Assembly (NCBI GenBank): GCA_000433335.1
Contig: HF996766.1
Coordinates: 268-15,222, forward strand
Origin: Clostridium sp. CAG:1219
Lineage (GTDB): Bacteria > Bacillota > Clostridia > TANB77 > CAG-465
Direction: 5' to 3'
Length of the DNA: 14,955 bases
Under the pieces are notes generated by a model. That model searched no databases. It was not told where the DNA came from and saw nothing but the letters and a program-made list of their open reading frames with translations. The first letter of the stretch is position 1; every line of letters starts with the position of its first letter. The position numbers and the translations under genes were made by a program. Below, in pieces: positions 7,841 through 14,747 of the stretch.

Positions 7841-8116
7841 ATGTCAAAAAAAAGAAACTACGTTATTAGAAATTACAATATTTTCAAAGCAGGAGAAAGA
7901 AGTGTATTAACATTCAAAAATAAGAAAAAATTGCTAATATGATAAATATCTAAAACATAGTGAATTTCTTTCATACTCAAAAATGAGTTCGGTTTAAAAG
8001 CCTGATTTGGTATAACGAACTAAAAGAAAATGCAGTAAGCTATACAATATTTCATATTGGAATGATAGATATTAAGATTAAATTTTCTTATAAGATATTA
8101 TATTTGGAGGAAAATC
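7841..8116 (+). other. Unique leader region before the inserted gene, with alternative hairpins
   Basis: These 276 bp have no convincing gene and no similarity to the pnp leader. Two overlapping hairpins are visible. ACTCA (7975-7979) can pair with TGAGT (7984-7988), or AGTTCG (7986-7991) with CGAACT (8016-8021), the latter supported by an outer TTTCTTT (7965-7971) / AAAGAAA (8023-8029) pairing. They share bases 7986-7988, so they exclude each other. GGAGG (8106-8110) before the ATG at 8117 is the gene's ribosome binding site. I saw no good separate promoter. Confidence 0.5.
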
Positions 8117-8980
8117 ATGAATAAGAAACAAGAATACATACAAAAAGTAAATGAAATATTAAAAGGAAATGAAAAAGTAAAAAATATTTTTATAAACCAA
8201 ATTAATCTATTTTATGATATAAACGAAAAATATAAAAAGGCGCCATCACAATATAAAATTGGTGATATAGTGTATCTAAAGAAAGGGACTTTTTTGCATG
8301 GAGCAAAACATGTAACAAATCAGTATGGAAATTTAGGAGATATAGATGATATAAAAAATGAAGGAATCATAAGTAGTGATTTCATTTATGAATATAATCC
8401 AAATAAGAAAACTCCTCTTTGTGCATCTATGTGGAACATACAATATGATATGACTTTAAGGGAATACATAGAACTATATAGTGGAGCAACGATGACTTTT
8501 AGAACAGGCGATGGAAAGAACAAAGAAATAAAGTTAGTAAAATATGGAGAATTAGAAAAAACCTTAAATGAATTTAGAGATAGTGATTATTGGAGATGGG
8601 ATGCGGAGCAAACAAAAGAGTGCAGGTTTATGCCTTGTTTAAGTAATAATAAAGTTGACGTAGCTTTTATTTTTAATATGGATAATGACTATGCAAAAGA
8701 GCTTATAAAAAATGATATATTTAATCTTGAAACAATTGATGAAGATGTTGTTAGAAGCTTTATAAGTGAATGGTTTTGCGATGAATTTATCTATAACGAA
8801 AGAACGCCACTTACAACAGACAGAGAGAGCGCAATTCTATTTGGTGTGCCTGTATGTTTTATTGAAGGAATAATTGTCAGTAGGAAAATTGAAAATAAAA
8901 CTGAAGTCATTGATAGGCTAAAAAGTAATTTTACTGATTGTTATATAGCTAATTTAGACGGAAGAGTTATTATAGAATAA
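8117..8980 (+). CDS. Protein of unknown function, possibly ADP-ribosyltransferase-like; cargo of the insert
   Basis: A soluble protein of 287 residues with no signal peptide or membrane segment. I do not recognise a named family with certainty. Residues 1-48 are charged and helical. LKKGTFLHGAK (54-64), followed by IKNEGIISSDF (79-89), resembles the opening of ADP-ribosyltransferase folds, where a strand ending in a conserved His precedes an element of the type I-x-x-x-G-I. Near the end, LFGVPVCFIEGIIVSRKIE (241-259) resembles the strand that carries the catalytic Glu before a hydrophobic pair. Candidate catalytic residues would be H61, a central Tyr (Y110, Y117 or Y121) and E250. If correct it could be a toxin, effector or defence enzyme, but no antitoxin-like or macrodomain gene is adjacent. 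It is the only gene in a segment bounded by direct repeats. The start follows a strong GGAGG. Confidence 0.8.
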   Translation: MNKKQEYIQKVNEILKGNEKVKNIFINQINLFYDINEKYKKAPSQYKIGDIVYLKKGTFLHGAKHVTNQYGNLGDIDDIKNEGIISSDFIYEYNPNKKTPLCASMWNIQYDMTLREYIELYSGATMTFRTGDGKNKEIKLVKYGELEKTLNEFRDSDYWRWDAEQTKECRFMPCLSNNKVDVAFIFNMDNDYAKELIKNDIFNLETIDEDVVRSFISEWFCDEFIYNERTPLTTDRESAILFGVPVCFIEGIIVSRKIENKTEVIDRLKSNFTDCYIANLDGRVIIE

Positions 8981-9143
8981 CAAAGTAATTATGATAATTT
9001 ATGAAGTCGGTATTAATTAGATGAGCCTTTAGAAGTATTTAAAAATTAATACATTTATTTAAAAGGCTAACATACCAATATAGTAAATTTAATGTATTAG
9101 GATATAAACAATATTATAAAACTGTTGATGATATACAAAGTGT
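8981..9143 (+). other. Region downstream of the cargo gene with a compound hairpin
   Basis: No gene is convincing here. A three-part hairpin spans 9009-9076: GGTAT (9009-9013) with ATACC (9072-9076), AGCCTTT (9024-9030) with AAAGGCT (9062-9068), and GTATT (9035-9039) with AATAC (9048-9052). No T run follows, so it is not a typical terminator; it could protect the 3' end of the mRNA. One frame is open from 9043 to the TAG at 9172-9174 but has no start signal. Confidence 0.4.
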
Positions 9144-9180
9144 TGCAATATTGAATGCGATGACAAAAAAATAGTAATAA
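9144..9180 (+). repeat. Direct repeat R1, copy B (displaced receiver gene tail)
   Basis: One mismatch from 7595-7631. Read in the receiver frame it encodes CNIECDDKKIVI and continues NMKK before TAA, whereas the present receiver gene ends IVIMQ. This copy has no upstream coding sequence and looks like a displaced gene end. Confidence 0.88.
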
Positions 9181-9201
9181 ATATGAAAAAATAATATCTG
9201 T

Positions 9202-9232
9202 AAAAAATGAGCTGTTTTTAGCTCATTTTTTT
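9202..9232 (+). terminator. Intrinsic terminator upstream of the pnp promoter
   Basis: AAAAAATGAGCT (9202-9213) pairs perfectly with AGCTCATTTTTT (9220-9231) around GTTTTT, ending in seven T. It now ends transcription from the inserted gene. Because it follows the displaced receiver tail, it was probably the receiver gene's original terminator. Confidence 0.9.
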
Positions 9233-9240
9233 ATATTCGC

Positions 9241-9269
9241 TTGAACAATTTTTTAAAATATAGTATAAT
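9241..9269 (+). promoter_or_regulatory. pnp operon promoter
   Basis: TTGAAC (9241-9246) and TATAAT (9264-9269) are separated by 17 bp, close to the sigma-A consensus. Transcription should begin near 9276, leaving about 98 nt of leader before the pnp start codon. Confidence 0.82.
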
Positions 9270-9292
9270 AAGCGAAGCATGGAGGCATGTAT

Positions 9293-9342
9293 GTAGTAAT
9301 AATTTGTGAGTATATAAAATTATATTTAGAAATTATTATTAC
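9293..9342 (+). promoter_or_regulatory. pnp leader hairpin, possible autoregulatory element
   Basis: GTAGTAATAATTT (9293-9305) and AAATTATTATTAC (9330-9342) form a 13-bp helix with an inner ATAT/ATAT helix, 20 nt before the pnp ribosome binding site. E. coli pnp is autoregulated through RNase III cleavage of a leader stem-loop; a similar role here is an inference. Confidence 0.6.
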
Positions 9343-9373
9343 AGGGTTTCCATGAATGTTTTGGAGGGATAAT

Positions 9374-11485
9374 ATGTATAAAAAATTTGAAACTGAATTT
9401 GGTGGCAAAAAACTAGTTGTAGAAACTGGTAAAATGGCAGGACTTGCTAACGGTTCTTGTCTTATAAGACTTGGAGAAACTGCAGTATTAGTTAATGTCA
9501 CTATGGCAAAAGAGGCAAAAGAAGGAATTGATTTTTTACCGCTTTCTGTAGATTATGAAGAAAGATTATATTCAGTTGGTAAAATACCAGGTGGATATAT
9601 TAAAAGAGAAGGAAAGCCTTCAACAAAAGCTATATTGGTATCTCGTGTTATTGATAGACCAATAAGACCACTTTTCCCTAAAGATTATAGAAATGATACA
9701 TCTATTAACGCACTAGTACTAGCTGTTGATCCTGATGTACTTCCTGAAGTTCCAGCTGCAATTGGCGCTTCAATCGCACTTAATATTTCAGATATTCCAT
9801 TTGATAAGCTTGTAGGATCAATAAAAGTAGGTATAGTGAATGATGAAATTGTTCTAAATCCAGATTTAAAACAAAGAGAAAAATCTACATTAGATCTTAC
9901 AGTATCTGCAACAGATGAACTTGTTTGCATGATTGAGGCTGGTGCAAATGAAGTAAAAGAAGAAAAAATGTTAGAGGCAATAAAAGTTGCACATGAAGAA
10001 ATAAAGAAACTTTGTTCATTTATTGATGGAATAAAAAAAGAAGTCGGAAAGAAAAAAGCAGAGTATAAATCATTTGCTGTACCAGAAGAACTAGCAAACT
10101 ATATAGAAGAAATTGCTAAAGAAAAATTTAGAGATGCAGTTCTTGCAGTTGATAAATTAGAGCGTGATGAAAAAGTTAGCGCTGTAAATGAATTTGTAAA
10201 AGAAGAATATATCAAAAAATATGGCGAAGAAAAATATAATGAAAATAAATCTATGATTTCTGAAGCTTTATATAAAGCTGAGAAAAAAGCAGTAAGAAGT
10301 TTAGTTACAGATGAAAATAGACGTGTAGACTCAAGACGTGATGATGAAATTAGACCACTTTCTGCAGAAGTAGGTTTGTTTGAAAGAGTTCATGGTAGTG
10401 CATTATTTACTCGTGGAAGAACTCAAGTACTTTCTATGGTTACTCTTGGAACAACATCAGATGAGCAAGAACTTGATGGACTTGATGAAGAAGTTTCAAA
10501 AAGATATATTCATCATTATAATTTCCCACCATATAGTGTAGGAGAAGCAAGGGCATCTCGTGGACCAGGACGTCGTGAGATAGGACATGGAGCTTTAGCA
10601 GAGCGTGCACTTGAACCAGTGATCCCATCTAAAGAAGATTTTCCATACACAATAAGAGTTGTATCAGAAGTTTTAAGTTCTAATGGCTCAACTTCTCAAG
10701 GAAGTGTATGTGCTTCAACACTTGCACTTATGGATGCGGGTGTTCCAATAAAAGAGCCAGTAGCAGGAATTTCAACAGGACTATTTACAAGAAATGGTAA
10801 TATAAACGATTATGTAATGGTTACTGATATTCAAGGTATAGAAGATTTCTTTGGAGATATGGACTTTAAAGTTGCAGGAACTAAAAATGGTATTACGGCT
10901 ATACAAGTTGATATAAAAGTTGAAGGATTAACATATAAAATTATTGAAGAGGCTTTTGCAAGAACTAAGAAGGCAAGACAATATATTTTAGATGATGTTA
11001 TGTTAAAAGTAATAGATAAACCAAGAGCTCATCTTTCAAAATATGCTCCAAAATTATCTCAAATCAAGATAAATCCAGATAAGATTCGTGATGTTATAGG
11101 TACTGGTGGTAAAACTATCAATAAAATAATTGATGAAACTGGTGTAAAGATTGATATTGAAGATGACGGCACAGTTATAGTAGCTGGCATAGAACAAGAA
11201 ATGATTGACAAGGCTATTACAATTATTGAATCTTTAACAAAGGATGTAGTACTTGGTGAAGTTTATATGGGAAAAGTCACTAAAATCTTTCCATTTGGAG
11301 CTTTAGTTGAAATATTACCAGGAAAGGAAGGAATGCTTCACATATCAAAAATTTCTACAAAAAGAGTAGAAAAAGTTGAAGATGTTTTATCTATTGGTGA
11401 TGAGATTTTAGTTAAAGTTACTGAAATAGGAAAAGAAGATGGTAAATTTAGCTTGTCAGCTAAGGATGCAATGAAAGTTGACTAA
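9374..11485 (+). CDS. pnp: Polyribonucleotide nucleotidyltransferase (PNPase)
   Basis: A phosphorolytic 3'-to-5' exoribonuclease of 703 residues that degrades RNA to nucleoside diphosphates, normally as a trimer. Domains in order: first RNase PH domain (about 5-215), helical linker, second RNase PH domain (about 315-535), KH (about 557-612) and S1 (about 626-697). Key stretches are RVDSRRDDEIRPL (317-329), GPGRREIGHGALAERAL (397-413), SSNGSTSQGS (435-444) and the catalytic GDMDFKVAGT (494-503). The KH loop is GTGG (576-579), where many relatives have GPGG. I chose ATG at 9374 because MYKKFETEFGG matches the family N-terminus and follows GGAGGGA (9363-9369); the ATG at 9356 would place the ribosome binding site inside the gene. 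rpsO, a frequent pnp neighbour, is not here. Confidence 0.98.
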   Translation: MYKKFETEFGGKKLVVETGKMAGLANGSCLIRLGETAVLVNVTMAKEAKEGIDFLPLSVDYEERLYSVGKIPGGYIKREGKPSTKAILVSRVIDRPIRPLFPKDYRNDTSINALVLAVDPDVLPEVPAAIGASIALNISDIPFDKLVGSIKVGIVNDEIVLNPDLKQREKSTLDLTVSATDELVCMIEAGANEVKEEKMLEAIKVAHEEIKKLCSFIDGIKKEVGKKKAEYKSFAVPEELANYIEEIAKEKFRDAVLAVDKLERDEKVSAVNEFVKEEYIKKYGEEKYNENKSMISEALYKAEKKAVRSLVTDENRRVDSRRDDEIRPLSAEVGLFERVHGSALFTRGRTQVLSMVTLGTTSDEQELDGLDEEVSKRYIHHYNFPPYSVGEARASRGPGRREIGHGALAERALEPVIPSKEDFPYTIRVVSEVLSSNGSTSQGSVCASTLALMDAGVPIKEPVAGISTGLFTRNGNINDYVMVTDIQGIEDFFGDMDFKVAGTKNGITAIQVDIKVEGLTYKIIEEAFARTKKARQYILDDVMLKVIDKPRAHLSKYAPKLSQIKINPDKIRDVIGTGGKTINKIIDETGVKIDIEDDGTVIVAGIEQEMIDKAITIIESLTKDVVLGEVYMGKVTKIFPFGALVEILPGKEGMLHISKISTKRVEKVEDVLSIGDEILVKVTEIGKEDGKFSLSAKDAMKVD

Positions 11486-11502
11486 AATTAGGAGATGAAT
11501 TT

Positions 11503-12327
11503 ATGCAAATATTTGCATTTGTAGGAAAGACTGGAACAGGCAAAAGTTATAATGCTCAAATGGTAGCTAGTCAAAATGGAATTTCATATATAATAGATGA
11601 CGCTATATTGATAAAAGATTCTAAAGTTATTGCAGGAAAATCTGCCAAAACAGAGGCAAGTAAAATTGCTTCTGTTAAGGCCGCAATATTTTTAGATGAA
11701 AATAGAGCAAAGGAAATGTCAGATGTTATAAAAAAAGAAAATCCAGATAAAATTTTAATACTCGGCACATCAGATGAAATGGTAGAAAAAATAGCTACTA
11801 ATTTAAACATAGGAAAAATTTATAAAAAAATTTATATTGAAGATGTTACTACAGAAGAGCAAAGAGCAGAGGCTAAAAGGTCAAGAAATGTAGAGGGAAA
11901 ACATGTAGTACCAGTGCCAACACTTGAAATAAAAAAACAGTTTTCTGGCTACTTTATGGATTCGCTAAGGAACTTGAACTTTAAAAAAAGCAAAGATGAT
12001 GATTCAAAAGAGCTTGAAATAACAGAAAAAACTATTATAAGACCAACTTACAGTTATCTTGGAAAATACGTTATTTCTGATACTGCTATAAATAGCATAA
12101 TTTTACATGTTGTAAAAAAGATAGATGGGGTTTCTAGAGTTTTTAGAGTAAACACTTTAAAATTTAGCGATGGGATGAAACTTGAAATCGATATTGAAGT
12201 AAAATATGGATATAGAATACCATCACTTAGTACTAATATTAAAAATGCTGTTATATATGCTGTAGATAACGCTGCAGGTATAAATTTATTTGGTATAAAT
12301 ATAAATGTTAAGTCAATAAGTAAATAA
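11503..12327 (+). CDS. P-loop NTPase domain fused to an Asp23/Gls24-like domain
   Basis: A soluble 274-residue protein in two parts. The N-terminal half opens with a strand and Walker A motif FVGKTGTGKS (6-15); IIDDAILI (30-37) may serve as a Walker B-like strand, and DKILILGTS (82-90) is another core strand. A conserved-looking linker GKHVVPVPTLEIKKQFSGYF (132-151) and a charged stretch lead to residues about 183-272. There YVISDTAINSIILHVVKKI, a GVSRVF turn, EIDIEVKYGYRIPSLSTNI and GINLFGININVKSI follow the layout of Asp23/Gls24 (DUF322) proteins, which in other Firmicutes lie at the membrane or respond to envelope stress. The substrate and partner are unknown. It starts 17 bp after pnp with AGGAGATG (11490-11497), so it is co-transcribed and might link to RNA decay or translation. 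Confidence 0.85.
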   Translation: MQIFAFVGKTGTGKSYNAQMVASQNGISYIIDDAILIKDSKVIAGKSAKTEASKIASVKAAIFLDENRAKEMSDVIKKENPDKILILGTSDEMVEKIATNLNIGKIYKKIYIEDVTTEEQRAEAKRSRNVEGKHVVPVPTLEIKKQFSGYFMDSLRNLNFKKSKDDDSKELEITEKTIIRPTYSYLGKYVISDTAINSIILHVVKKIDGVSRVFRVNTLKFSDGMKLEIDIEVKYGYRIPSLSTNIKNAVIYAVDNAAGINLFGININVKSISK

Positions 12328-12345
12328 TATGGGGGTAAATATAAT

Positions 12346-13161
12346 ATGGAAACTATGAGATATTCCGAAACTAGGAAAACAAGTAAAGGGCCAGTTATTG
12401 CATTTTTTACTTTTGTAATTTTAGGATGTGCTTTTATAGCTTTTGGAATCTATATTGAAGAAGGAAATTCTTTATTTGGAAAAGGAAGTATTGTAAATGG
12501 TCTTGTGGATATATATGAAAATGTAGATATTTATAATAGTGATGTTGATGATACTATCCAAACTAGTGTAGATTTAAGTAATGCCGATTATAAAATTGCA
12601 GATAAGACAGTATCTGATAAAAGTAACAAGAAAATAAAGAGTAATATAACAGTTCCTGTGATTTCTATTGGATCTGATGAATTAACTGAAGTAAATGAAA
12701 AAATTAGCAATGAATATACTACAAGGTATAATTCTTTTAAGGACACGCTGGCTAAGGCTGAAAACAATTATACCTATAAGGTAACGTATAACGCTTATGA
12801 AAATGTAATTGGAAATAAGAAAATACTTTCTGTTACTATTTGGCAAAGAACTATAGACGATAGTTCTAAAAGTAATGTATTTGATAAAATTGATACTTAT
12901 AATATAAATATTTTAAATAAAAATGAAGTTGAAGTTGATGAAGTAGCAAAAGACATACTTGGTACAAATTACAAAAGTAAAATAGCAACTACAGTTAAAG
13001 AGTATGTTGTAAAAAACTGCGGAATTGATGAGGCAACTTTCATATATGCAATGTCTGGTATGGAAAACTTTTATGTAAAAAATGGAATTTTACATATTAT
13101 TATAAATAGTGATGAACTAGTTGATAAAAAATATGGAGTACTTGATATTAAAGTAGAATAG
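12346..13161 (+). CDS. Membrane-anchored DUF4163/DUF3298-like protein
   Basis: A 271-residue protein with a short cytoplasmic N-terminus, one membrane segment (about 16-38) and an extracellular region. After a Ser/Asp/Lys-rich linker, residues about 102-185 (starting [10 protein letters not shown]) resemble DUF4163. The end, [30 protein letters not shown] (about 241-270), resembles DUF3298; the pair occurs together in secreted proteins such as PdaC and RsiV relatives. No PdaC deacetylase domain or anti-sigma segment is visible, so a substrate- or lysozyme-binding role is only a family-level guess. The ATG at 12346 lies 9 nt after GGGGGT (12331-12336); ATG at 12355 is an alternative. The stop codon TAG overlaps the AGGAGG of glycyl-tRNA synthetase, pointing to one operon. 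Confidence 0.82.
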   Translation: METMRYSETRKTSKGPVIAFFTFVILGCAFIAFGIYIEEGNSLFGKGSIVNGLVDIYENVDIYNSDVDDTIQTSVDLSNADYKIADKTVSDKSNKKIKSNITVPVISIGSDELTEVNEKISNEYTTRYNSFKDTLAKAENNYTYKVTYNAYENVIGNKKILSVTIWQRTIDDSSKSNVFDKIDTYNINILNKNEVEVDEVAKDILGTNYKSKIATTVKEYVVKNCGIDEATFIYAMSGMENFYVKNGILHIIINSDELVDKKYGVLDIKVE

Positions 13162-13171
13162 GAGGATTAAA

Positions 13172-14554
13172 ATGGTAGATTCTATGGAAAAAATAGTTAG
13201 TCTTTGTAAGTCAAGAGGATTTGTTTATCCAGGATCAGATATATATGGAGGACTTGCTAATTCTTGGGATTATGGTCCTTTAGGTGTAGAACTTAAAAAT
13301 AATATAAAAAAGGCTTGGATGAAAAAGTTTATCCAAGAATCAAAGTATAATGTAGGACTAGATGCTGCAATACTTATGAATCCTGAAACATGGGTGGCAA
13401 CAGGGCATGTAGCAGGTTTTTCTGATCCTCTAATTGATTGTAAAGAATGCAAGACAAGGCATAGAGCAGATAAATTAATAGAAGAATGGATGCATGCGCA
13501 TGATTGTGAACAAATCGTTGATGGTTGGGAAGACCAGAAAATGATTGATTATATAAATGAACATAATATAACATGTCCTAATTGTGGTAAGTTAAATTTT
13601 ACAGGAATAAGAAAATTTAACCTAATGTATAAAACTTTCCAAGGTGTAACAGAAGATAGTACGTCTGAGATTTATTTAAGACCCGAAACAGCCCAAGGAA
13701 TATTTGTTAATTTTAAAAATGTACTTAGAACAACTAGAAAAAAAATGCCTATGGGTATAGGTCAAGTTGGAAAAGCTTTTAGAAATGAAATAACACCAGG
13801 TAATTTTATTTTTAGAATACGTGAATTTGAACAAATGGAACTTGAATTTTTCTGCAAACCTGGAACAGACCTTGAATGGTTTGAATATTGGAGAAATTAT
13901 GCTAAGAATTTTCTTTTGTCTCTTGGTATTAATGAAGACAATATAAGACTTAGAGATCATTCAAAAGAAGAGTTAGTATTTTACAGTAAAGCAACTACAG
14001 ATATTGAATTTAAATTTCCATTTGGATGGGGAGAGTTATGGGGAATTGCTGATAGAACGGATTATGATCTAAAAAGGCATATGGAACATTCAAAACAAGA
14101 TTTATCATATATGGATCCTGAAACAAATGAAAAATATATTCCATATTGTATAGAGCCTTCACTTGGATGTGATAGAGCTACTTTAGCATTTTTATGTAAT
14201 AGTTATGAAGAACAAAAAATATCCGATGATGATACACGTATTGTATTGCATCTACATCCATTCTTAGCACCAGTTAAAGCAGCAGTTCTTCCACTTTCTA
14301 AAAAATTAAGTGAAGGAGCTTCTAAGGTATATGATATGTTGTCAAAGAAGTTCAATGTAGAGTATGATGAAGCTGGTAGCATAGGAAAAAGATATAGAAG
14401 ACAAGATGAGATTGGAACACCTTATGCAATTACTTACGATTTTGAATCTGAAAATGATAATTGTGTTACTGTACGTGACAGAGATACAATGGAACAAGTA
14501 AGAGTAAAAATCGATGAGCTAGAAAAATGGCTTGAAGATAAAATAGATTGGTAA
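13172..14554 (+). CDS. glyQS: Glycyl-tRNA synthetase, single-chain dimeric type
   Basis: A class II aminoacyl-tRNA synthetase of 460 residues that charges tRNA-Gly in the cytoplasm; this is the alpha2 type, not the alpha2beta2 GlyQ/GlyS pair. The N-terminus has [20 protein letters not shown] (16-35). CKEC (90-93) and CPNC (135-138) form a probable zinc site in the motif 1 insertion. Motif 2 is [19 protein letters not shown] (203-221) and motif 3 is EPSLGCDR (328-335). The anticodon-binding domain covers about 356-455, with the usual GTPYAITYD (415-423). Length is normal for the family. It starts 10 bp after the upstream gene with AGGAGG (13160-13165), and no T-box leader lies in front, so expression depends on the pnp operon promoter unless a promoter inside an upstream gene exists. 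Confidence 0.97.
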   Translation: MVDSMEKIVSLCKSRGFVYPGSDIYGGLANSWDYGPLGVELKNNIKKAWMKKFIQESKYNVGLDAAILMNPETWVATGHVAGFSDPLIDCKECKTRHRADKLIEEWMHAHDCEQIVDGWEDQKMIDYINEHNITCPNCGKLNFTGIRKFNLMYKTFQGVTEDSTSEIYLRPETAQGIFVNFKNVLRTTRKKMPMGIGQVGKAFRNEITPGNFIFRIREFEQMELEFFCKPGTDLEWFEYWRNYAKNFLLSLGINEDNIRLRDHSKEELVFYSKATTDIEFKFPFGWGELWGIADRTDYDLKRHMEHSKQDLSYMDPETNEKYIPYCIEPSLGCDRATLAFLCNSYEEQKISDDDTRIVLHLHPFLAPVKAAVLPLSKKLSEGASKVYDMLSKKFNVEYDEAGSIGKRYRRQDEIGTPYAITYDFESENDNCVTVRDRDTMEQVRVKIDELEKWLEDKIDW

Positions 14555-14567
14555 AAGGAGAATTTAT

Positions 14568-14669
14568 ATGAAAAAAAATGTTGGAAAGATTGTTTTAGTT
14601 TCTTTTGCAATAGTTGCAATGGTAGGAACACTATTTACTACAATAATTGCAGCTCTAATAAATCTTTAA
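14568..14669 (+). CDS. Small single-span membrane protein (33 aa)
   Basis: A 33-residue open frame, MKKNVGKIVLVS followed by a hydrophobic span to the end, with two or three Lys at the N-terminus and a TLFTTIIAALINL tail. AAAGGAG (14554-14560) lies at ideal distance from the ATG, and the gene starts 13 bp after the synthetase stop, so it probably ends this operon. Size and layout recall the DUF4044-type tiny membrane proteins of Firmicutes, but I cannot confirm the match. Function unknown. Confidence 0.68.
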   Translation: MKKNVGKIVLVSFAIVAMVGTLFTTIIAALINL

Positions 14670-14686
14670 TATTTTAATGTAATCGA

Positions 14687-14747
14687 TAATAATACTATCA
14701 ACTTGTACATATATTTAAAATGGTGATGAAGTTTGATGGTATTATTA
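14687..14747 (+). repeat. Long inverted repeat over the start codon of the last gene
   Basis: Bases 14687-14704 pair with 14729-14747: 18 bp including one T-G pair, with one bulged T, around a 24-nt loop. The 3' arm contains the ATG at 14736; the GGTGATGA ribosome binding site (14722-14729) is in the loop. No T run follows, so it is not an ordinary terminator. Confidence 0.65.

Larger units (their letters stand above)
9231..9342 (+). repeat. Direct repeat R2, copy B (native pnp promoter and leader)
   Basis: The partner of 7729-7840, about 95% identical without gaps. This copy is taken as native because it connects directly to pnp and its ribosome binding site. Confidence 0.93.

Noticed and set aside
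7785..7910. Short frame (41 codons) starting MYVVIICEY in the duplicated leader, and its 22-codon counterpart at 9287-9355
   Set aside because: The ATG is only one base from GGAGG, too close for normal initiation, and the shared residues follow from the hairpin and DNA duplication. The two frames end at unrelated places.
9043..9174. Open frame that ends inside the displaced receiver tail, possibly a broken gene
   Set aside because: No start or ribosome binding site, stops lie upstream in frame, and its last third is receiver-gene sequence read in another frame.
7739..9269. The R2 repeats as a CRISPR array or transposon terminal repeats
   Set aside because: Only two copies, in direct orientation and 1.5 kb apart, containing a functional promoter and leader; no transposase, cas gene or target-site duplication is visible.
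9356..9373. Upstream ATG giving pnp a six-residue extension (MFWRDN)
   Set aside because: It would bury the GGAGGGA ribosome binding site in the coding region; the family N-terminus begins at MYKKF (9374).
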